Part shown: positions 15,554-23,819 of the stretch, in pieces
Layout of the letters: each line of letters begins with the position of its first letter
Position numbering within the stretch: the first letter of the stretch is position 1
NCBI GenBank assembly: GCA_019634055.1
Contig: JAHQVZ010000312.1
Coordinates: 1 to 35,201 of the forward strand
Length of the DNA: 35,201 nt
Direction: 5' to 3'
DNA from: Leptolyngbyaceae cyanobacterium MAG.088
GTDB lineage: Bacteria > Cyanobacteriota > Cyanobacteriia > Phormidesmidales > Phormidesmidaceae
Program-made: the position numbers and the translations under genes
The notes under the pieces: model-generated
The model's database searches: none
What the model was told of the DNA's origin: nothing
Seen by the model: only the letters and a program-made list of their open reading frames with translations

Positions 15554-16573
15554 ATGCAACTACTAGCAGGTGATATCGGCGGTACTAAAACTATTTTGCG
15601 CTTGGTTCAGTCTAACAGCAACGCTAGAGAGACTCTCCATGAGCAACGCTTTGTCAGTGGTGATTATGCTGACTTGGTACCCATGGTCAAAGATTTTCTA
15701 GCCACGGCTCCGATAGCCGCTCACCCCCAAACTGCTTGTTTTGCCATTGCTGGCCCTGTTGTCAATAATCGCTCCCAACTGACAAATTTAGCCTGGTCCC
15801 TAGAGGGCGATCGCATCGCCGATGAACTGGGCCTAACCAAAGTAGAGTTAATCAACGACTTTGCCGCCGTAGGCTATGGCGTCTTAGGACTGACATCAGA
15901 CGATTTATGTACTCTGCAAACCGGCATCCAAAATGATAAAGCTCCCATTGCCATTATTGGTGCCGGGACCGGCCTGGGCCAGGGTTTTTTGATTAATTAT
16001 GGTGGTCAGTATCAGGTATTTCCTTCGGAAGGAGGGCATGCCGACTTTGCGCCTCGGTCTGAATTAGAGTTTCAGCTGCTGCACTATCTTTTAGAAAAAC
16101 ATTCCATTTCCCGCGTTTCAGTAGAACGGGTAGTGTCAGGCCAGGGCATTGTGTCTATCTATCAGTTTTTACGCGATCGCAACTTTGTCACCGAATCCGA
16201 AGAGCTCGGCCACATTGTGCGCAATTGGGAACAAGGTGCCGGGCACCGCAGCGAACTACCGGACCCTGCCGCTGCCATTTCTAAGGCGGCCACCACCGAC
16301 CGTCTGGCAGGTCGCACCATGGACATTTTTATCGACGCCTATGGTGCTGCTGCCGGTAATTTAGCCCTTAAACTCTTACCCTATGGCGGTCTTTATGTCG
16401 CCGGAGGCGTCACCGCCAAAAACATGCCCCTGATCCGTGACGGCAGTTTTCTATCAGCCTTTTGCCACAAAGGCCGCATGAGCCCGCTCCTAGATAATGT
16501 ACCTGTGCATCTAGTTACCAACCAAAGTGTGGGACTGATTGGGGCAGCATTAAGGGCCGAACAAATTGCATAG
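15554..16573 (+). CDS. glk: glucokinase
   Basis: Glucokinase phosphorylates glucose with ATP to glucose 6-phosphate in the cytosol. The 339-residue product is normal length for the E. coli-type family. It begins LLAGDIGGTKTILRLV, the phosphate-1 ATP-binding motif, followed by FAIAGPVVNN, LINDFAAVGYG with the catalytic Asp, IGAGTGLGQGF and FPSEGGHADFAPRS, all glucokinase-type blocks, and GGLYVAGGV near the C-terminus for adenosine binding. The ATG lies 14 bases after an AT-rich leader with no Shine-Dalgarno, as often in cyanobacteria. It is transcribed away from cofH, and a TTGACA at 15512-15517 may be a -35 element though no good -10 follows. Confidence 0.95.
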   Translation: MQLLAGDIGGTKTILRLVQSNSNARETLHEQRFVSGDYADLVPMVKDFLATAPIAAHPQTACFAIAGPVVNNRSQLTNLAWSLEGDRIADELGLTKVELINDFAAVGYGVLGLTSDDLCTLQTGIQNDKAPIAIIGAGTGLGQGFLINYGGQYQVFPSEGGHADFAPRSELEFQLLHYLLEKHSISRVSVERVVSGQGIVSIYQFLRDRNFVTESEELGHIVRNWEQGAGHRSELPDPAAAISKAATTDRLAGRTMDIFIDAYGAAAGNLALKLLPYGGLYVAGGVTAKNMPLIRDGSFLSAFCHKGRMSPLLDNVPVHLVTNQSVGLIGAALRAEQIA

Positions 16574-16751
16574 GGAAGGGAGTTCGCTGCGCTGGGCAAT
16601 GCCGCTCGCATAGCTCGCTGGGCCATAGCAACCATTGCTTTATCCATTATCAACTATCCATTCCCTATTGCCATTTCTTCCCATACCTTTCCAATTTCCC
16701 GATAAAACTTCTCGCTACAATAGGGGGCTAGTGTACAACGACTAAGACTCT

Positions 16752-17516
16752 ATGGCAGGTCATAGTAAATGGGCCAATATTAAGCGTCAAAAGGCGCGGG
16801 TAGATGCGGTTAAAGGCAAAGTGTTTGCCAAGCTGTCACGGGAAATTATTGTGGCGGCGAAACACGGTGGCGGTGACCCCGATGGCAATTTTCAGCTGCG
16901 CACGGCCATTGATAAGGCGAAGTCGGCAGGGGTGCCGAACGATAATATTGACCGTGCGATCGCAAAGGGCACTGGCAAGCTGGGCAGCGATGGTAATTTA
17001 GAATCCATTCGCTATGAGGGCTATGGCCCAGGTGGTGTAGCGGTGCTAGTAGAGGCCCTCACCGATAATCGAAATCGTACAGCAGCCGATCTGCGATCGG
17101 CCTTTAGCAAAAACGGTGGCAACCTGGGGGAAACCGGCTGTGTGGGTTGGATGTTTGAGCAAAAGGGTGTGGTGGTTGTCGTGGGTGATTTAGACGAAGA
17201 CACCCTGCTAGAAGCGGCCATCGAAGGAGGAGCCGAATCTTACGAACTGACCGAAGTGGATGAAGATACCCCCGGTGCGGAGGTGTTATGTTCTCCCGGT
17301 GATTTAGAGACATTAAGCGACCATCTCAAAGTTGAAAGCTATCGTGTTAGAGACATTGAAGTACGCTGGGTACCTAGCAATACAGTGGATATAACAGATC
17401 CCGATCAAGCAAAGTCTCTGCTCAAAATGATGGACGCTCTAGAAGATCTCGATGATGTGCAATCAGTAACCGCTAATTTTGATATGGGTGAAGAGATCCT
17501 GGCTACAGTCTTCTAA
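16752..17516 (+). CDS. YebC/PmpR (TACO1) family protein
   Basis: The 254-residue protein has the invariant N-terminus MAGHSKWANIKRQKARVDA and the blocks GGDPDGNFQLRTAIDKAK, NDNIDRAIAKGTGK, YEGYGPGGVAV and TDNRNRTAADLRSAFSKNGG, followed by the acidic EDTPGAEVLCSPGDLETL. Members were annotated as transcription regulators; more recent work links the family to translation of proline-rich stretches and to mitochondrial TACO1. Length and motifs are complete. It follows glk by 178 bases on the same strand; that spacer contains GC-rich short repeats (GCTGGGC twice) but no evident gene. No ruv genes are adjacent, unlike in many proteobacteria. Confidence 0.95.
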   Translation: MAGHSKWANIKRQKARVDAVKGKVFAKLSREIIVAAKHGGGDPDGNFQLRTAIDKAKSAGVPNDNIDRAIAKGTGKLGSDGNLESIRYEGYGPGGVAVLVEALTDNRNRTAADLRSAFSKNGGNLGETGCVGWMFEQKGVVVVVGDLDEDTLLEAAIEGGAESYELTEVDEDTPGAEVLCSPGDLETLSDHLKVESYRVRDIEVRWVPSNTVDITDPDQAKSLLKMMDALEDLDDVQSVTANFDMGEEILATVF

Positions 17517-17689
17517 AACGTTTGTCAGTTTCCTAAACTAGGAGATTAACGCATTATCTTAGTAGCGACTGCTAGGGTATGCGTCATCTGGAACTCACAA
17601 ATTGGATAAAAATATATTTATGTTCATTCATATTGGCAATGAACGTAAATATGAGTAACCATAGGCTGAACCCTTTGATTGTGCTCACC

Positions 17690-18280
17690 ATGGCAGCTGA
17701 TGGGATACAACAGACAACGCTTGGATGGCAAATCCGCAAACTCAGCCAAAATATCTCAGAATGGATTGAACTCAGGTTATCTGGCCCTCAACGTGTCGAA
17801 AATTCACCACCATCATTTGAGTTGCCACCATGGCTAGGCAGTCTCTTAGTATGGTTATCGATCATAGTGGGCGTATTGTTAGTTAGCTGGTTCCTATGGC
17901 GACTGTTGGTTTATTACCTAGACAGTCGACCGGCACCATCGCAATCTCAAGCCTTACTCGAAGAAGAAGCAAAACCAACACTGTCGGTGACTGAATGGTT
18001 ACGCCAGGCAAAACGCTGGGAACAAGCAGGCAACTGGTCAGCGGCCTGCCGTGCTCTATACATGGCCGCATTACAAACATTACACGACCGGAAATGGGTG
18101 TCTCATTTGCATAGTCGTACCGATGGAGAATATTTGCAAACCCTGGATCAGGTCTCTCAACCACGGCCCTACCAATTATTAATTCGCACCCATGAGCGAG
18201 ATGAATTTGGAGGAATCTTACCCACGGCTGAAAATTTAAAGCGATGCCAGCATGCCTACCGGGAGATTGAGAAAAAATGA
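17690..18280 (+). CDS. DUF4129 domain-containing membrane protein
   Basis: From the ATG at 17690 the product is 196 residues: a cytosolic or amphipathic N-terminus (WQIRKLSQNISEWIELRL), one transmembrane helix (GSLLVWLSIIVGVLLVSWFL), and a C-terminal DUF4129 domain with VTEWLRQAKRWEQAGNWSAA, CRALYMAALQTLHDR and the closing LIRTHERDEFGG. The frame extends upstream to 17579, but that part is not family-like; other ATGs at 17639 and 17651 are possible. It is the first gene of the DUF4129-DUF4350-MoxR-DUF58 series: its stop overlaps the next start by four bases (ATGA), so the genes are translationally coupled. DUF4129 proteins have no established biochemical role but recur in MoxR neighbourhoods. 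Confidence 0.85.
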   Translation: MAADGIQQTTLGWQIRKLSQNISEWIELRLSGPQRVENSPPSFELPPWLGSLLVWLSIIVGVLLVSWFLWRLLVYYLDSRPAPSQSQALLEEEAKPTLSVTEWLRQAKRWEQAGNWSAACRALYMAALQTLHDRKWVSHLHSRTDGEYLQTLDQVSQPRPYQLLIRTHERDEFGGILPTAENLKRCQHAYREIEKK

Positions 18281-19419
18281 CACTACGCTGGCAAAGTAAT
18301 CGCTATATTTGGCTAGGGCTAATCACCCTGGTAGTACTGTGCTTTCTTTTGGTAATTTTTGCCCCTAGCAACGGCATTAAAATACATGGTTCCACCTACA
18401 GTCGGGCTCCCGAAGGTTACCTGGGCTGGTATCAGTATATGCAGGAACAAGGCTCGCCTGTACAACGTTGGCAACGGCCTCCTGAAAATTTATTAGCAGA
18501 AGCCGGAGAAGGCTCCCATACCCTTTTACAGATTTACTCTGGCCTGGTTTCTAAGGGCCTGGTCCTCTCACCAGCCTGGGTAGATGACTGGCTGGCTGCC
18601 GGTAATACATTAGTCGTGTTGGGCATCAGGCAATCCGCTACGGAGGCAAGGTTCAAGACAAACCAAAGCAGTGATCAGGGGGACGTGGTGGTTATGACCC
18701 GCAGACGTCATCGCACTCCCAATGCTGATCAGCGCTTAGGAGACCGCTACGGGGCCGTCGTTTGGCAGCAAGATCAAGAGTCGGGAACAGTGGTGTTGAC
18801 AACCACACCACACCTGGCGGCCAATGCCTACCGATCTGACCGTGGAAACTATGCTTTCTTAGCCAATCTGGTGACCGAGACAGGCGGTTCGATCTGGGTA
18901 GATGAATTTCTACATGGGTATAAAGCCCCTGATGCCATTATTGAGGAAGCCATTGGCACCTGGGAAGACTATTTATCTAAAACACCCATTATTGCTGTAG
19001 TAATTCAACTAGGGGTGATTATGGGAGTATTTATTCTGGCGCAAAATCGTCGATTGGGCCCCCGCACACTGGTGAAATCTCCGATAGTGGACAACAGCCA
19101 GGCTTACATTGATGCGCTAGCAGCAGTGTTACACAAGGCCGGGAGTACACCCTTTTTGATAGATGCGATCGCAAAAGCCGAACACCTCAACCTGAAAAAG
19201 AGTCTGGGATTGGGGCCAACGGACATAGATGACACCTTGATTCAAGGGGCTTGGACCCAGCACACCGGTCAAGATTCAGAAATATTAATCCCACTACTCA
19301 AACCACCTCAACCCCAAAAAACACTATCAGACAGTCAAATAAATCAATGGTTAGCCAATTTACAACAGATTCGACAGCAGATATTGAGGTTTAAGGCGGA
19401 CAACAACAACCATGAGTGA
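18277..19419 (+). CDS. DUF4350 domain-containing membrane protein
   Basis: This 380-residue protein has an N-terminal transmembrane helix (IWLGLITLVVLCFLLVIFA), then an extracytoplasmic DUF4350 region opening with STYSRAPEGYLGWYQYMQEQG and containing LLQIYSG and DWLAAGNTLVVLG, as in ABC-type uncharacterised transport/GldG-like folds. A second helix (IIAVVIQLGVIMGVFILA, about residues 240-257) is followed by the cytosolic NRRLGPRTLVKSPIVDNSQAYIDALAAVL segment (split here: NRRLGPRTL, then AYIDALAAVLHKAG), typical of the family. It overlaps the DUF4129 stop by four bases and the MoxR start by eight, so it belongs to a tightly coupled operon. No catalytic residues are apparent. Confidence 0.85.
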   Translation: MTLRWQSNRYIWLGLITLVVLCFLLVIFAPSNGIKIHGSTYSRAPEGYLGWYQYMQEQGSPVQRWQRPPENLLAEAGEGSHTLLQIYSGLVSKGLVLSPAWVDDWLAAGNTLVVLGIRQSATEARFKTNQSSDQGDVVVMTRRRHRTPNADQRLGDRYGAVVWQQDQESGTVVLTTTPHLAANAYRSDRGNYAFLANLVTETGGSIWVDEFLHGYKAPDAIIEEAIGTWEDYLSKTPIIAVVIQLGVIMGVFILAQNRRLGPRTLVKSPIVDNSQAYIDALAAVLHKAGSTPFLIDAIAKAEHLNLKKSLGLGPTDIDDTLIQGAWTQHTGQDSEILIPLLKPPQPQKTLSDSQINQWLANLQQIRQQILRFKADNNNHE

Positions 19420-20362
19420 ACTGCAAACCAGCATTAAAGACATTGGGCAAACCCTAGAGACCGTCATTGTCGGCCAGTCGGCCCTGGTACATCAGCTTCT
19501 AGTGTCTCTCTTAGCAGGGGGGCATGTCATTTTAGAAGGGGTGCCTGGCACGGGTAAAACCCTAATGGTTAAAGTCATTGCTCGCCTAATTCAGGCAGAG
19601 TTTTGTCGCATTCAACTAACGCCTGACATCTTGCCCTCAGATATTTTAGGTACCAATGTCTTTGACTTAAATACGCGCAACTTTACCCTCAAAAAAGGCC
19701 CTATCTTTACCCAAGTACTGTTAGCCGATGAGGTCAATAGAACTCCGCCTAAAACCCAGGCCGCTCTGTTAGAAGCCATGGAAGAACAACAGGTCACCCT
19801 GGATGGGGTTAGACACCCGTTGCCCGATCTTTTTTGGGTAATCGCTACCCAAAACTCTCTAGAGTTTGAAGGGACCTATCCCCTGCCCGAAGCCCAATTA
19901 GATCGTTTCCTCTTTAAACTTGTTGTCGATTATCCAGACCCCAAAGCCGAAAAACAAATGTTGCGCAATGCCCAAGCAGGTTTCGAAGCCCGCCGGTTAA
20001 ACATAAAAAATTTGCAAGCCATTACCCAGGCCACAGAAATTCTAAAAGCTCGACAAGCGGTCAAAAAAATCACCGTCCAAGACCCTGTCCTAGACTATAT
20101 CCTGGCCCTGGTCCAGGCCACCCGACAATCTGCCGACCTTTCTCTAGGGGCCTCTCCGCGGTCAGCGGTCAGCTGGCTTCAAGCCAGCAAAGCCCACGCC
20201 TGGCTAGCGGGGCAAACCTACGTCACCCCTGATAATGTCAAAGCTGTGGCTCTACCATTACTGCGTCATCGATTGATCATGGGTCCAGAAGCTCAATTGG
20301 ACGGCCTCACCACTGATGCGGTGATTGACAATATCCTCAATCGTATTGCTGTTCCTCGATAG
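19412..20362 (+). CDS. MoxR family AAA+ ATPase
   Basis: The 316-residue protein is a standard MoxR ATPase: Walker A GVPGTGKT (residues 43-50), Walker B VLLADEVNR, the sensor-1 stretch FWVIATQNSLEFEGTYPLPE, arginine-finger region EAQLDRFLF, and sensor-2 ASPRSAVSWLQASKA. MoxR proteins act as chaperones that help assemble metal-containing or envelope complexes, usually with a DUF58 or VWA protein as partner. The start overlaps the DUF4350 gene by eight bases and the DUF58 gene begins four bases after its stop, so it is the central gene of the cluster. Function of this particular cluster is not established. Confidence 0.95.
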   Translation: MSELQTSIKDIGQTLETVIVGQSALVHQLLVSLLAGGHVILEGVPGTGKTLMVKVIARLIQAEFCRIQLTPDILPSDILGTNVFDLNTRNFTLKKGPIFTQVLLADEVNRTPPKTQAALLEAMEEQQVTLDGVRHPLPDLFWVIATQNSLEFEGTYPLPEAQLDRFLFKLVVDYPDPKAEKQMLRNAQAGFEARRLNIKNLQAITQATEILKARQAVKKITVQDPVLDYILALVQATRQSADLSLGASPRSAVSWLQASKAHAWLAGQTYVTPDNVKAVALPLLRHRLIMGPEAQLDGLTTDAVIDNILNRIAVPR

Positions 20363-20366
20363 TGCC

Positions 20367-21683
20367 ATGACTCCTACGCGACAACTCTATGGACTGATGG
20401 CGATAGGCGGTGGAGTAGCAGCCATAATACAAGGCTCTTTTAACACACCGTCTCCTACCATTTTATTCTGGATGCTAGCCTTTGACGGTCTCCTGCTAGG
20501 GCTAATGCTGCTAGACGGGTTGTTAGTTGGCCATGCTAAACGGCCCTCGTTAGAGCGAGAACCACTGCAGCGTCTGTCCATTGGTCGAGACAACACGGTA
20601 ACCATCTCTATTGCCACCAAAACCAAGCCAGCCCAATTGCAAATCTATGATCGCTACCCTAACCAGTTGGGTGAAATTGCCATGCCCCTGCGGGCAGATT
20701 GTGCTGCTAAAACGAGATCGCAAGTAAGCTATACCGTACATCCTCAAAAGCGGGGAGAATTTCAGTGGGGTGATCTAGAAATACGACAGCGAGGGCCTCT
20801 GCAGCTTGCCTGGAGGGGATGGCGCATTCCCCAGACGCAAACGGTAGCCGTCTATCCAGATTTGGTAGGTCTAGAGGCCTTATCAGTACAGTTGGCCATC
20901 CAATCAACAGGAACGGTGCGACAGCGCAAACGCATTGGCATTGGCACTGAATTTGCAGAATTACGAGAATATGGCATCGGCGATGACCCTCGCATGATTG
21001 ACTGGAAAGCCACGGCACGGCGCAGCACACCCCTGGTGAGAGTATTAGAACCCGAACGGGAACAAACGTTGATTGTGCTACTAGATCGGGGACGGTTAAT
21101 GACCGCCCGAGTCAAAGGGTTGTCGCGATTCGACTGGGGACTCAATGCGACCCTATCTCTGGCCCTAGCTGGGCTACATCGAGGCGATCGCGTTGGTGTG
21201 GGCGTGTTTGACCGACAGATGCAAACCTGGGTCCCTCCTACTGGTGGTCAGCAGCACTTACAGCACCTCATTAAAACCCTAACGCCTCTGCAGCCTGTTT
21301 TGCTAGAGTCCGACTATTTGGGAGCCGTCACCCAGGTAGCCACCCAACAACATCGGCGAGCCCTGGTGGTGGTAATTACTGATATTGTCGATCAGACCGC
21401 CTCGGCAGAACTCTTAACTGCCCTCACCCGATTAAAAGCACGTCATTTGCCATTTTGCGTCACCCTACGAGATCCCCAGGTAGACGACCAGGCCCATCAC
21501 TTTGAAACGAACGTTTCTGAAGCCTATGGACGGGCAGTGGCCCTGGATTTACTTAACCAGCGACAAGTCGCCTTCGCTCGGCTTAAACAAAGTGGCGTAT
21601 TGGTACTAGATGCTCCCGCCAATAAAATTAGCGAACCTCTAGTAGATAATTATCTCCGCATCAAAGCCAGAAACCGATTGTAA
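20367..21683 (+). CDS. DUF58 domain-containing protein
   Basis: From the ATG at 20367 the product is 438 residues. Two hydrophobic segments near the N-terminus (LMAIGGGVAAIIQGS and ILFWMLAFDGLLLGLMLLDG) anchor it. The diagnostic DUF58 block is GTEFAELREYGIGDDPRMID followed by WKATARR in the middle of the protein. The rest has a von Willebrand A-like layout, with TLIVLLDRGRLM in place of the usual MIDAS start and ALVVVITDIVDQ later. DUF58 proteins partner MoxR ATPases, as the adjacent gene suggests. The frame is open back to 20325 inside moxR, but that reading is poorer. The 73 bases after its stop separate it from the convergent SpoIIM-like gene. Confidence 0.9.
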   Translation: MTPTRQLYGLMAIGGGVAAIIQGSFNTPSPTILFWMLAFDGLLLGLMLLDGLLVGHAKRPSLEREPLQRLSIGRDNTVTISIATKTKPAQLQIYDRYPNQLGEIAMPLRADCAAKTRSQVSYTVHPQKRGEFQWGDLEIRQRGPLQLAWRGWRIPQTQTVAVYPDLVGLEALSVQLAIQSTGTVRQRKRIGIGTEFAELREYGIGDDPRMIDWKATARRSTPLVRVLEPEREQTLIVLLDRGRLMTARVKGLSRFDWGLNATLSLALAGLHRGDRVGVGVFDRQMQTWVPPTGGQQHLQHLIKTLTPLQPVLLESDYLGAVTQVATQQHRRALVVVITDIVDQTASAELLTALTRLKARHLPFCVTLRDPQVDDQAHHFETNVSEAYGRAVALDLLNQRQVAFARLKQSGVLVLDAPANKISEPLVDNYLRIKARNRL

Positions 21684-21756
21684 AGGGACTGTAAAAAACA
21701 CAATCTCAGCTCAGGGCAGTGGGCAGTAATGGCCAAAAGGCCGATCAGCAAACCAC

Positions 21757-22764
21757 CTACTCTCCAGCGAGCTTTGCAAGCGAACTCCCCATTGAGCAAT
21801 ACCTTACCAACCCTGCAAACAAAAGAGTCCCCACTAAATACTTCACAGGCGACGGTATTAACGGACTAGGAGAAAAGAATCCTTCAATAATCCCAGCAAT
21901 AATCAGCATGGGAACAATACCATAAACCAGTTTAGCGGCCTGGAGGCCATAGACTTTAAGGGCATCTAGACGGCGATAGTTACCTGGCAGTAAAATTGCC
22001 CGAGCCAGCAATAGTCCGGCACCTCCAGCGATAAAAATCGCAGGTAACTCCAGGGAACCATGGGGAAACACAAAGGCCCATAGCTCGTAGGCGAGATTTG
22101 TCTGGGCCACCAGGGTGGCTACCGAACCGATCATTAAACCGTTAAACACCAATAAATAGAGCGTAAACACTCCCGGCGGAGTAAATATAGGAATTGTCCA
22201 CACCAAAAATGTAATGCCACCAAAAACGGCTTTTAAGGCGACACCAATATTGTTGATGGTAATCGCACTGGAAGCAACTGGTTCTTGACCCAAAATCGAG
22301 ACAGTCCATAGTTCCTCAGACTCACGCACAGACTCAACAAAATCTGGGCCTAGCACTAAAGACATAAAGGTAGGATCTTGCCAGGAATACCACCAGGCAA
22401 TCAGACCACTGACTATAAAGAGCGCGGTCGCGATCGCAATATATCCCCAAGATTGCCGCACCGTAGTAGGAAAGTCGTACCCATAAAACTCCAGTACAGC
22501 TTGCCAGTTTTGACGACGGGCCCCCTGGTAAATTTGGCCATAGCCGCGCGAAGTCAGCGCCTGTAAATCCTGAACCAGCGTTTCTCCCATTTGTTGGGTA
22601 CGAGCCCGAGCCAGATCAGCAGACACAGAACGATAGAGACTGGCCAAGGCCTTGATATTATCTGTGCCCAAGGAAGCTAGCCCATGGTTTTCAGCCTGAC
22701 GTAATAACGCATCTAACTGCTGCCAACTAGGCTCACGACGAGCGATCCAACGTTGAATATTCAT
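21757..22764 (-). CDS. stage II sporulation protein M (SpoIIM/DUF95)-like membrane protein
   Basis: The 335-residue product has a soluble N-terminal helical domain (MNIQRWIARREPSWQQLDAL to about residue 110) and then six or so hydrophobic segments. The SpoIIM-family signature FPHGSLELPAIFIAGGAGLL is clear, preceded by NNIGVALKAVFGG and FTLYLLVFNGLMIG. Outside sporulating Firmicutes these proteins are widespread and often sit with MoxR, DUF58 and RDD genes; no sporulation role is implied here. The gene is on the opposite strand from the rest of the cluster, diverging from the next membrane gene across a 122-base promoter region with a tandem repeat. The ATG is at 22762-22764. Confidence 0.92.
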   Translation of the reverse strand: MNIQRWIARREPSWQQLDALLRQAENHGLASLGTDNIKALASLYRSVSADLARARTQQMGETLVQDLQALTSRGYGQIYQGARRQNWQAVLEFYGYDFPTTVRQSWGYIAIATALFIVSGLIAWWYSWQDPTFMSLVLGPDFVESVRESEELWTVSILGQEPVASSAITINNIGVALKAVFGGITFLVWTIPIFTPPGVFTLYLLVFNGLMIGSVATLVAQTNLAYELWAFVFPHGSLELPAIFIAGGAGLLLARAILLPGNYRRLDALKVYGLQAAKLVYGIVPMLIIAGIIEGFFSPSPLIPSPVKYLVGTLLFAGLVRYCSMGSSLAKLAGE

Positions 22765-22785
22765 TAATAATATGCATTATCAATA

Positions 22786-22830
22786 TTTTGAAGAGGTTTG
22801 ACCTAACTTTTGAAGAGGTTTGACCTAACT
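22786..22830. repeat. tandem 22-bp repeat with dyad symmetry in a divergent promoter
   Basis: The unit TTTTGAAGAGGTTTGACC plus TAAC occurs twice in tandem at 22786 and 22808 with identical sequence, plus one further base, over 45 bases. Each unit contains AGGT-TTG-ACCT, an inverted repeat with a 3-base spacer. The 22-base period is about two helical turns, so both dyads face the same side of DNA. The position between two divergent starts (22764 minus, 22887 plus) suits an operator. No binding protein is known to me. Confidence 0.7.
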
Positions 22831-22886
22831 TAGGATAACGTTGGAAAGGATATCCTGACTCCGTTTCTGTTACTAAATTAATCCCT

Positions 22887-23732
22887 ATGACGGTAAATCC
22901 TACCGGTCGTCTGCGACCAATCAATGTCGGTAATGTTGTGAGTGTTGGCATTAGTTTATACCGAACTAACTTTAAAACCTATTCTGGACTGGCCTTCAAA
23001 TCCTTACTTTGGTATCTAATTCCAATTTATGGATGGGCCCGTTGTCTCATGATTCAGGGACAAATTGGCCGTCTAGGGTTCAAAGAAATGGTGCGCGAAC
23101 CAGAAACGGTAAAACAGGCCTTTCGACAGGTAGTAAAACGCCTGTGGGCGTTTCTTGGCATTGCCATCCTAGTATGGTTAATTCAGTTAGGGATTAATAT
23201 CGGTCTTTCTATGGCCAGAGGGGTTGTATCGATTCCCCTACTGTTGCTAGCTAGGCTAGGAGATGCCGGAACTGCCATATCGGGGCTACTACAAGTAGTA
23301 CTATTTCTGATAGTTTTTGCAGTCCAAATTTGGTTTCAGGCTAGGTTCTGGCTTTACGATGTGCTGCTAGCAGTGGAAACAGACGCAGAAGCAACCGAGG
23401 CAATTTCAAGAAGCTGGAAATTGACCCAAGGCTCATCATTTCGGGTACAGCTGGTACTTTTAATAGCCTCCTTGATCACGATGCCGCTGTTCATCCTAAG
23501 CTTTGTGCCGTTTATCTTCACTATTCCTTATTTCGCCAACTTTTCAGCAGAGAATCCTGACCCTGCCTTTTTTGCAGCACTAGGGGCAGCATCGCTGGCA
23601 TTTTTGTTTCTGTTCCTTGCCACCAGTATTATTACCGCCCCCTTTTTACAATCGGTAAAAGCAGCCCTGTATTACGACTGTCGCAGTCGTAAAGAAGGAC
23701 TAGATCTAGAGCTAAAATCACGTCCAAGTTAG
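22887..23732 (+). CDS. polytopic membrane protein of the MoxR/RDD cluster
   Basis: The 281-residue product begins with RLRPINVGNVVSVGISLYRT, resembling the N-terminus of DUF975/YciC-like and 'glycerophosphoryl diester phosphodiesterase membrane domain' proteins (pattern LRPxxxGexxxxxxxLYRxNF). It has about five hydrophobic segments, for example WAFLGIAILVWLIQLGINIG, LLQVVLFLIVFAVQIWF and the last LAFLFLFLATSIITAPFL. The conserved-looking DAEATEAISRSWKLTQGSS lies between them. No catalytic residues are visible, so the phosphodiesterase label of relatives should not be taken as function. The RDD gene follows by 87 bases on the same strand; a 12-bp palindrome (AACCTATAGGTT, 23733) lies directly after the stop. 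Confidence 0.75.
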   Translation: MTVNPTGRLRPINVGNVVSVGISLYRTNFKTYSGLAFKSLLWYLIPIYGWARCLMIQGQIGRLGFKEMVREPETVKQAFRQVVKRLWAFLGIAILVWLIQLGINIGLSMARGVVSIPLLLLARLGDAGTAISGLLQVVLFLIVFAVQIWFQARFWLYDVLLAVETDAEATEAISRSWKLTQGSSFRVQLVLLIASLITMPLFILSFVPFIFTIPYFANFSAENPDPAFFAALGAASLAFLFLFLATSIITAPFLQSVKAALYYDCRSRKEGLDLELKSRPS

Positions 23733-23819
23733 AACCTATAGGTTTCTTCTAGGGCACAACGACTTTTCTGTACGTGAACACGCTTTAAACAGCGAAAACT
23801 ATCATGACACGCTTTAATC

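Noticed and set aside
16580-16625. GC-rich repeats after glk considered as a terminator or RNA gene
   Set aside because: Short imperfect repeats (GCTGGGC twice) without a stable stem plus T tail.
21731-21742. GGCC-AAAA-GGCC hairpin between DUF58 and SpoIIM-like genes
   Set aside because: Four-base stem without a T tail; not a credible terminator.
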